From positions 1-9,803 of the forward strand of contig CAKSDT010000066.1 in assembly GCA_934446135.1 (NCBI GenBank): a stretch of DNA of 9,803 bases, written 5' to 3'. Position numbers and translations under genes: made by a program. Under the pieces are notes generated by a model that saw nothing but the letters and a program-made list of their open reading frames with translations, searched no databases and was not told where the DNA came from. The DNA comes from an uncultured Clostridia bacterium. GTDB taxonomy: Bacteria; Bacillota; Clostridia; RGIG6154. This document shows positions 5,574 to 9,803 of this stretch, piece by piece (within the stretch, counting starts at the first letter, position 1; every line of letters starts with the position of its first letter).

Positions 5574-6577
5574 GTTTTATTCCCCCTATTTAACAAAGGA
5601 CTTAAAAATGCAAAACACCAGAGAACCGAAAAAACACCTTTATATACAAGAAGGGAAAAGCCGCTGTCAAGTCCCGTAACTGCAAAAAGTGAAATTATTA
5701 AACATAAAGGGACGATTAAAACTTCAGAGTATGTTATTTTAAACACGGTTTTAAAGATGTGTTTTGCAAAAAATACAGAAATAGACATATATAAAAGCAT
5801 AAGAAAAACATATATAATATAAAAAACAGAATCAGGACGTTCCATTGAACTTGTGGGTTTAATAAGCCTTATAGTTTTAAATATTTCGGAGTATTCCGTT
5901 GCTTTTTTAATTCCGTTTATATTGAATATAACCCCTGTAAAAGCAAAAAAGAAAAACGAAATCAAAAGGGAATACAGCACAATTTTTTTGATGCTCTTTT
6001 CGTCTTTTACAAATTCAGGCAGAAACATTACAAATATACTTTCCCATAAAGAAGAGAGAAGTATAATTATATATTTCGGAAATACTCCAATGCCTTCCCC
6101 GAAGACGGGAAAAAGAGAGGAACTGTCAAGGAAGCGACACGAAAATAACATAAAAACTGCCGTAATAATGAGAATTGCAGGGGTGAAGACGGCACACATT
6201 TTTCCGAGTGATTTTATTCCGGATAACGCACCTATTACTATTGCCGGTACAATAATAAAACTTATAAACCCTTCGGGAGAATTGTATAAAAGCGAGAATT
6301 TAAGACTTCTTACATATGCACAAAAGGAAAATGAAAGAAAAACAACGATGGTTATAAAAATCAATGCAGAAAGAACATTTCTGATTTTCTCATTTCCAAA
6401 GGAAACTTTTAATGCAGCGTTAAGAATGGTATATACAATTAAGAATGCAGCAATATTTATAAAAAGTATTTCAAATCCCGAGAAGTTTTCGCCAAGGAGG
6501 GGATAAGAAATGAAAATTTTGGCACACAAAAGAGTTGTGATAAGCATAGTGCCTTCATAAATATTAAGTTTGCTCAT
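5570..6577 (-). CDS. gerB: Germinant receptor subunit B, GerAB-type permease-like protein
   Basis: Integral membrane subunit of a nutrient germinant receptor, of the APC amino-acid transporter superfamily (spore germination permease family), thought to form the ligand-binding pocket. 335 residues with about ten predicted membrane helices (roughly 8-28, 35-57, 66-90, 104-122, 128-148, 168-190, 200-220, 250-272, 284-302, 308-328). Family-like segments include SLFPVFGEGI (154-163) between helices 5 and 6, and MERPDSVFYIIYVF (245-258) before helix 8. The helix count fits the family, although the protein is about 30 residues shorter than B. subtilis GerAB. The ATG at 6577 overlaps the gerA stop (ATGA), and AAGGAG precedes it. 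Translational coupling through the operon is likely. The ligand cannot be predicted. Confidence 0.92.
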   Translation of the reverse strand: MSKLNIYEGTMLITTLLCAKIFISYPLLGENFSGFEILFINIAAFLIVYTILNAALKVSFGNEKIRNVLSALIFITIVVFLSFSFCAYVRSLKFSLLYNSPEGFISFIIVPAIVIGALSGIKSLGKMCAVFTPAILIITAVFMLFSCRFLDSSSLFPVFGEGIGVFPKYIIILLSSLWESIFVMFLPEFVKDEKSIKKIVLYSLLISFFFFAFTGVIFNINGIKKATEYSEIFKTIRLIKPTSSMERPDSVFYIIYVFLMLLYMSISVFFAKHIFKTVFKITYSEVLIVPLCLIISLFAVTGLDSGFSLLVYKGVFSVLWCFAFLSPLLNRGNKT

Positions 6578-8136
6578 TTATCCCATCTCCTTGCGTATTT
6601 TCCTTGAGTTCTCTTAAGGCGTGTATTTAAGTAACCATGCCTTGTTTCCTTTTTGTAAAGCGGCTTTGGAAACAAAAATCCGCCTGTTTTGTCGTCGGTT
6701 TCGGAAGAAAGTCCGCTGAATAGCGGGACACCTAATGATTTTATATTGCATAAAATTATACAGTTTACAAACATAAGGGTTGATATTCCGAAAAAACCTC
6801 CGAGTGCTCCCATAAATATATAAAAATATCTCAAAAACCTGAATGAAAAATTTAAAGCATAATTTGGAGTTGCAAATGAACCTATGCCGGTCAGTGAAAC
6901 GATTATTATCGCTATCGGGCTGACAAGGTTTGCACTTACTGCCGCCTGACCTACTATCAATCCGCCTATTATACCAAGCGTTGAACCTATCGGCGAGGGT
7001 ACTCTTATACTTGCTTCTCTTATAATATCGAATGAAATTTCCATTAGCAATAATTCAAAAAGTGCTGAAAAAGGAACTGCCTCTCTGGCACTTTCAAGTG
7101 ACAGTAAAAGTCCGGGCGGAATCATCTCCTGATGGAAATTTACAATTGCAATATAAAGTCCCGAAAGCAAGAAAGAAGATAATATTCCTATTATTCTTAT
7201 TGCTTTCATAAATATTGCAAACGGGAACCGTACATATTTATCCTCGACAGTTGTCATAAATTCAGTTGCGGTGACAGGAAGAACAAGTGCAAACGGACTT
7301 CCCTGTAAAAGAAGAACAATTTTTCCTTCTATTATTGAATCAGATGCTTTGTCAGGCCGCTCTGTTGTAAGCATTTGAGGAAACAGTGAGTAGGTTGAAT
7401 CTTCAATCAATTGTTCCAGTTCGCCTATCTGGTAAATGTTATCACAGTCAAGGTTTTCAAGCCTGTAGTGAAGTTCTTTTAGCAAATCCGGATTCAAAAT
7501 ATTTTTCATATATAAAATAGAAAGCGGGGTTTTGCTGATATTTCCAACATAGACTGTTTCGCATATCATATTCTCGTTTCGGATATTTTTTCTTATAAGA
7601 GCAATATTTGTTTTGTAATTTTCATTAAATCCCTCATGGGGACCGTAAATTACGGATTCGGACACAGGAGGTTCTATACCTCTCCTTGACCAACTTTTCA
7701 CATCAATTACAATACATTTTGCAATCCCGTCTATAAATAATGCACAGTCACCCATATTAATGCTTTCAAGAATCTTTTCAAAATCGGATGAAATATCAAC
7801 CTGATTATGAATAAGCAATGTGTTATAGATTTTGTCAAAAGTAAGATTGTTGTTTTTTAAAAGCATCAAAGGTGCCAAAACATCATTATTTAAAATTTTG
7901 GAATCAACGAGATTTTCAACAAAGAAAATAAAGGCTTTTCCTCCGCCTGTATGAAATTCCCTTATTTTGATATCAGTGTTTTTTTCAGTTGTAAAATACT
8001 CTTTGAGTATTTTAAGATTTTCATCACAGGAGTGTGAAACATACGGGGTCTTTTCGGATTTAATTCTTTCGGGAGAAACCTCGGTGTTGAATTCAAATTT
8101 TTTGTTTATTAAAGGTTTAAAATTAAATATATTCAT
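6574..8136 (-). CDS. gerA: Germinant receptor subunit A, GerA family
   Basis: Largest subunit of a GerA-type nutrient germinant receptor in the spore inner membrane. 520 residues, within the family's usual size. The N-terminal cytoplasmic domain (about 36-290) has family motifs such as KAFIFFVENLVD (67-78), GDCALFIDG (129-137), SWSRRGIEPPVSESVIYGPHEGF split over 148-170, and SLFPQ (250-254). The C-terminal half is membrane-embedded, with helices at roughly 305-333, 350-372, 385-420 and 432-465, including the hallmark PSPIGSTLGIIGGLIVGQAAV region (380-400). A basic tail (486-520) is cytoplasmic. First gene of the operon; the next gene overlaps by 4 bp. The ATG at 8136 has no recognisable ribosome binding site upstream (the preceding 25 nt are almost all A and T), yet no downstream Met occurs before residue 91, so this start is the only reasonable one. 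Confidence 0.96.
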   Translation of the reverse strand: MNIFNFKPLINKKFEFNTEVSPERIKSEKTPYVSHSCDENLKILKEYFTTEKNTDIKIREFHTGGGKAFIFFVENLVDSKILNNDVLAPLMLLKNNNLTFDKIYNTLLIHNQVDISSDFEKILESINMGDCALFIDGIAKCIVIDVKSWSRRGIEPPVSESVIYGPHEGFNENYKTNIALIRKNIRNENMICETVYVGNISKTPLSILYMKNILNPDLLKELHYRLENLDCDNIYQIGELEQLIEDSTYSLFPQMLTTERPDKASDSIIEGKIVLLLQGSPFALVLPVTATEFMTTVEDKYVRFPFAIFMKAIRIIGILSSFLLSGLYIAIVNFHQEMIPPGLLLSLESAREAVPFSALFELLLMEISFDIIREASIRVPSPIGSTLGIIGGLIVGQAAVSANLVSPIAIIIVSLTGIGSFATPNYALNFSFRFLRYFYIFMGALGGFFGISTLMFVNCIILCNIKSLGVPLFSGLSSETDDKTGGFLFPKPLYKKETRHGYLNTRLKRTQGKYARRWDK

Positions 8137-8142
8137 ATAATG

Positions 8143-8172
8143 TATTATTTTAATTGTTGTAAATTTTATTCA
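8143..8172 (-). promoter_or_regulatory. Weak candidate SigG-type promoter for gerA
   Basis: On the minus strand TGAATA (8172-8167) and AATAATA (8149-8143) are separated by 17 bp. This partly fits the forespore SigG pattern (gyATr ... cAtnnTA), which drives ger operons in Bacillus. Transcription would start about at the gerA ATG. In such AT-rich DNA the match is weak evidence. Confidence 0.25.
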
Positions 8173-8198
8173 TAATTATTGTTTTAAAAAAATACAAT
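8171..8198 (+). promoter_or_regulatory. Candidate SigE-type promoter for sipL
   Basis: ATA (8172-8174, within TCATAAT) lies 16 bp before AATACAAT (8191-8198), which differs from the mother-cell SigE -10 pattern CATACAnT only at the first base; the ATA-N16-18 spacing is that of SigE promoters. Transcription would start near 8205, about 10 nt before the ribosome binding site. SigE control is what a coat-localisation gene should have. The region overlaps the gerA candidate on the other strand. Confidence 0.45.
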
Positions 8199-8227
8199 TA
8201 TAAAAAAGGTATAACGGAGGTATGGCT

Positions 8228-9778
8228 ATGGATATAGGCGTAAAAAAAGAGACTGTAGAAATCAGCGGTAAAAAAGCCGAGGTGACGATTAATACAAGCG
8301 TTGAAAATGATATTATTATTCCTGACACGAAAGAAGACATTAAAGATGTGGTAAATATTGACTCTTACATAAGTATAACCGGCAAAGAACTTCAAAATGA
8401 AAGAGCCGTTATATACGGAACCGTGTATTTTAACATTCTTTATGTTACTGATGAGGAAAAGGCAGGTCTGAGAAGTATTTCAGCTTCAATGCCGTTTTCA
8501 GATGTTGCTGATATAAGAGGTGCAGAAGACGGCGATGTACTGACACTAAATTCAAAAATCAGGAGTTCAGACTATAAAATTCTTAACGGAAGAAAATTAA
8601 ATTTGAAAAGTCAGGTAGAAACAAAAGCAGCAGTTTATGGGAAAACAGAAAAAATCGCCGCATCTGGAGTAGATAATGTTGATGGATTTGAAGACATAAC
8701 CGAAACTGTAAGCGTTTTGAATTTTAATCCCACATTTTCAAAGGAAATGAAAGTCGAAAAAAGAATTTCGCTTCCGATGGCAGACGAAGGTGCAAAAGAA
8801 ATACTCCGTGTTCACGGACATATCTCGGATAAAAATGTGAAAATCATAAACGGTAAAGTTATCGTTAAGGGGGAAACTGTTTTATCATGCCTTTATGAGT
8901 CAAAGTCAGGGGAAATAAAGACAGTCAGCGATACAGTAGGGTTTACTGAAATATTTGATGTTTCAGGAATTAAGGACGATGTGTTGACGGATATTTCATT
9001 TGAACCCTCATATCTCAAATTCACACCTTATGACAACGATGAAGAAATAAGAGGCACTGATGTTGAAATGGGACTTTCCTGCAGTATTAATTATTATGAA
9101 AGCAAATCGGTTAACATTATAAAAGACTGTTATTGTGTAAATAAGAAAATAAAGACCAGTCTTGAAAGCGTTGCATACTCAAAAACAGTTATGGATGTTA
9201 ACAAGCAGATTGCCGTAAAAGACAGCATAGTCATTCCTGAGAATGCACCGCTTATAAATAAAATCATTGATATTGACGCAAAATCATATATTACAAGTAT
9301 AGAAAATTCAGATAATAAACTAATAATAAAAGGATGCACCGATACTTATCTTCTTTATATGTCGGAAGATGAAAATGCACCTCTTTATTCCGCACAAAAA
9401 ACTATCGATTTCGAAGAAGAATTTGATAAAGAAAAAAATGAGGAGTATCAGGCACACATAAATGTAAATACACTCGGATCTTCCTATTCGTTTTCTGCAC
9501 CCGACAGGGCAGAGGTAAGATGTAATGTTGAACTTAAAGGGGTTATTACCGGCAAAGAAAATAAAGATATAATAAGCGATATTGAATTTGCCGATTTCCC
9601 TGAAGATGATAAAAAGGCTCCTTCTTTTACTGTGTATTTTGCCAAAAAGGGTGAAAAACTCTGGGATATAGCAAAAAAATATTACACAACCGTGTCAGCC
9701 ATAAAAGAAATGAACGAAATGGAGTCGGAAAAAATAACCGAGCCGATAAAATTGTTCATTCCAAGTTTCAGAAGATAA
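8228..9778 (+). CDS. sipL: SipL-like spore coat morphogenesis protein (DUF3794/SPOCS repeats and C-terminal LysM)
   Basis: 516 residues. In C. difficile, SipL binds the SpoIVA ATPase through its C-terminal LysM domain and is needed to encase the forespore with coat; it acts in the mother cell at the outer forespore membrane. Here three related beta-rich SPOCS/DUF3794-type units can be picked out by a shared pattern, IxVxG...xxxxLYxS/T: about 30-74 (PDTKEDIKDVVNIDSYI ... YFNILYVT), 184-225 (VIVKGETVLSCLYES) and 336-380 (LIIKGCTDTYLLYMSE). A LysM domain closes the protein (about 466-512: FTVYFAKKGEKLWDIAKKYY ... KLFIPS). There is no signal peptide or membrane segment, as expected. I start at the ATG at 8228, not the one at 8222, because CGGAGG (8215-8220) is 7 nt from the former and 1 nt from the latter. 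Divergent from gerA. Length and architecture match SipL; a generic DUF3794/LysM paralogue is the alternative. Confidence 0.88.
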   Translation: MDIGVKKETVEISGKKAEVTINTSVENDIIIPDTKEDIKDVVNIDSYISITGKELQNERAVIYGTVYFNILYVTDEEKAGLRSISASMPFSDVADIRGAEDGDVLTLNSKIRSSDYKILNGRKLNLKSQVETKAAVYGKTEKIAASGVDNVDGFEDITETVSVLNFNPTFSKEMKVEKRISLPMADEGAKEILRVHGHISDKNVKIINGKVIVKGETVLSCLYESKSGEIKTVSDTVGFTEIFDVSGIKDDVLTDISFEPSYLKFTPYDNDEEIRGTDVEMGLSCSINYYESKSVNIIKDCYCVNKKIKTSLESVAYSKTVMDVNKQIAVKDSIVIPENAPLINKIIDIDAKSYITSIENSDNKLIIKGCTDTYLLYMSEDENAPLYSAQKTIDFEEEFDKEKNEEYQAHINVNTLGSSYSFSAPDRAEVRCNVELKGVITGKENKDIISDIEFADFPEDDKKAPSFTVYFAKKGEKLWDIAKKYYTTVSAIKEMNEMESEKITEPIKLFIPSFRR

Positions 9779-9789
9779 CAAACAAACTT

Positions 9790-9803
9790 TCCGATTTTTC
9801 GGA
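9790..9803 (+). terminator. Partial hairpin after sipL, cut by the window end
   Basis: TCCGA (9790-9794) pairs with TCGGA (9799-9803) around TTTT. It begins 11 nt after the sipL stop, preceded by AAACTT, so the stem may extend past the window. Whether a T-tract follows cannot be seen. Confidence 0.45.

Noticed and set aside
5853..6506. Open frame of 217 codons on the plus strand, antisense to gerB
   Set aside because: It lies wholly inside gerB, which has clear family features. The frame mirrors the hydrophobic codons of gerB, has no ribosome binding site, and its product shows no recognisable domain.
8165..8190. Tiny frame upstream of gerA (7 codons, minus strand) as a leader peptide
   Set aside because: It has no ribosome binding site, and frames this short are expected by chance in such AT-rich DNA.
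1..9803. CRISPR arrays, tRNA or rRNA genes, intact insertion sequences
   Set aside because: I saw no regularly spaced repeats, no tRNA cloverleaf with a GGTTCRANYC-like arm, no rRNA-like segments and no transposase.

Overview
The window reads as chromosomal DNA from an AT-rich, endospore-forming Firmicute of the class Clostridia. The evidence is a SipL-like spore-coat morphogenesis protein (DUF3794/SPOCS plus LysM), a GerA/GerB/GerC nutrient germinant receptor operon, NrdR, clear AGGAGG-type ribosome binding sites and intrinsic terminators with T-tracts. GerABC and SipL together argue against C. difficile itself, which lacks GerA-type receptors, and point to another clostridial lineage, possibly uncultured.

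Layout. (1) 1-454, minus: the N-terminal 151 residues of an AgrA/LytTR-type response regulator, running off the left edge, with a good promoter at 560-587. (2) About 636-2190, minus: what looks like the collapsed remnant of an integrative conjugative element (ICE). It holds the N-terminal domain of a RepA_N-type replication initiator (1714-2070), followed by an ORF (770-1717) whose first third resembles the basic, membrane-anchored start of CD1108-type ICE proteins and whose remainder resembles the coiled-coil tail of a MobA/MobL relaxase. A large foldable element ending in a T-tract (636-752) lies downstream, and two intrinsic terminators (2107-2139, 2159-2190) lie upstream. (3) 2296-4443: the housekeeping pair lysS (minus) and nrdR (plus), divergently transcribed from back-to-back promoters. 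(4) 4405-8136, minus: gerA-gerB-gerC, each gene overlapping the next by 4 bp, followed by a fourth very short gene (4405-4581) encoding a 58-residue protein with two membrane segments. This last gene also overlaps gerC by 4 bp and has its own ribosome binding site. (5) 8228-9778, plus: the SipL-like gene, divergent from gerA across a 91-bp intergenic region that carries a SigE-like promoter for sipL and a weak SigG-like candidate for gerA.

How the genes work together. The right half is a sporulation/germination locus. SipL would act in the mother cell to tether coat to the forespore. GerA, GerB and GerC would form a nutrient receptor in the spore inner membrane, and the 58-residue protein is a candidate receptor 'D' subunit like those described in Bacillus. 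lysS and nrdR are unrelated housekeeping genes. The ICE remnant lies directly downstream of lysS.

The most interesting points are the small candidate D-subunit gene, its tail-to-tail overlap with nrdR (the nrdR terminator lies inside its coding sequence), and the apparently fused ICE fossil genes.
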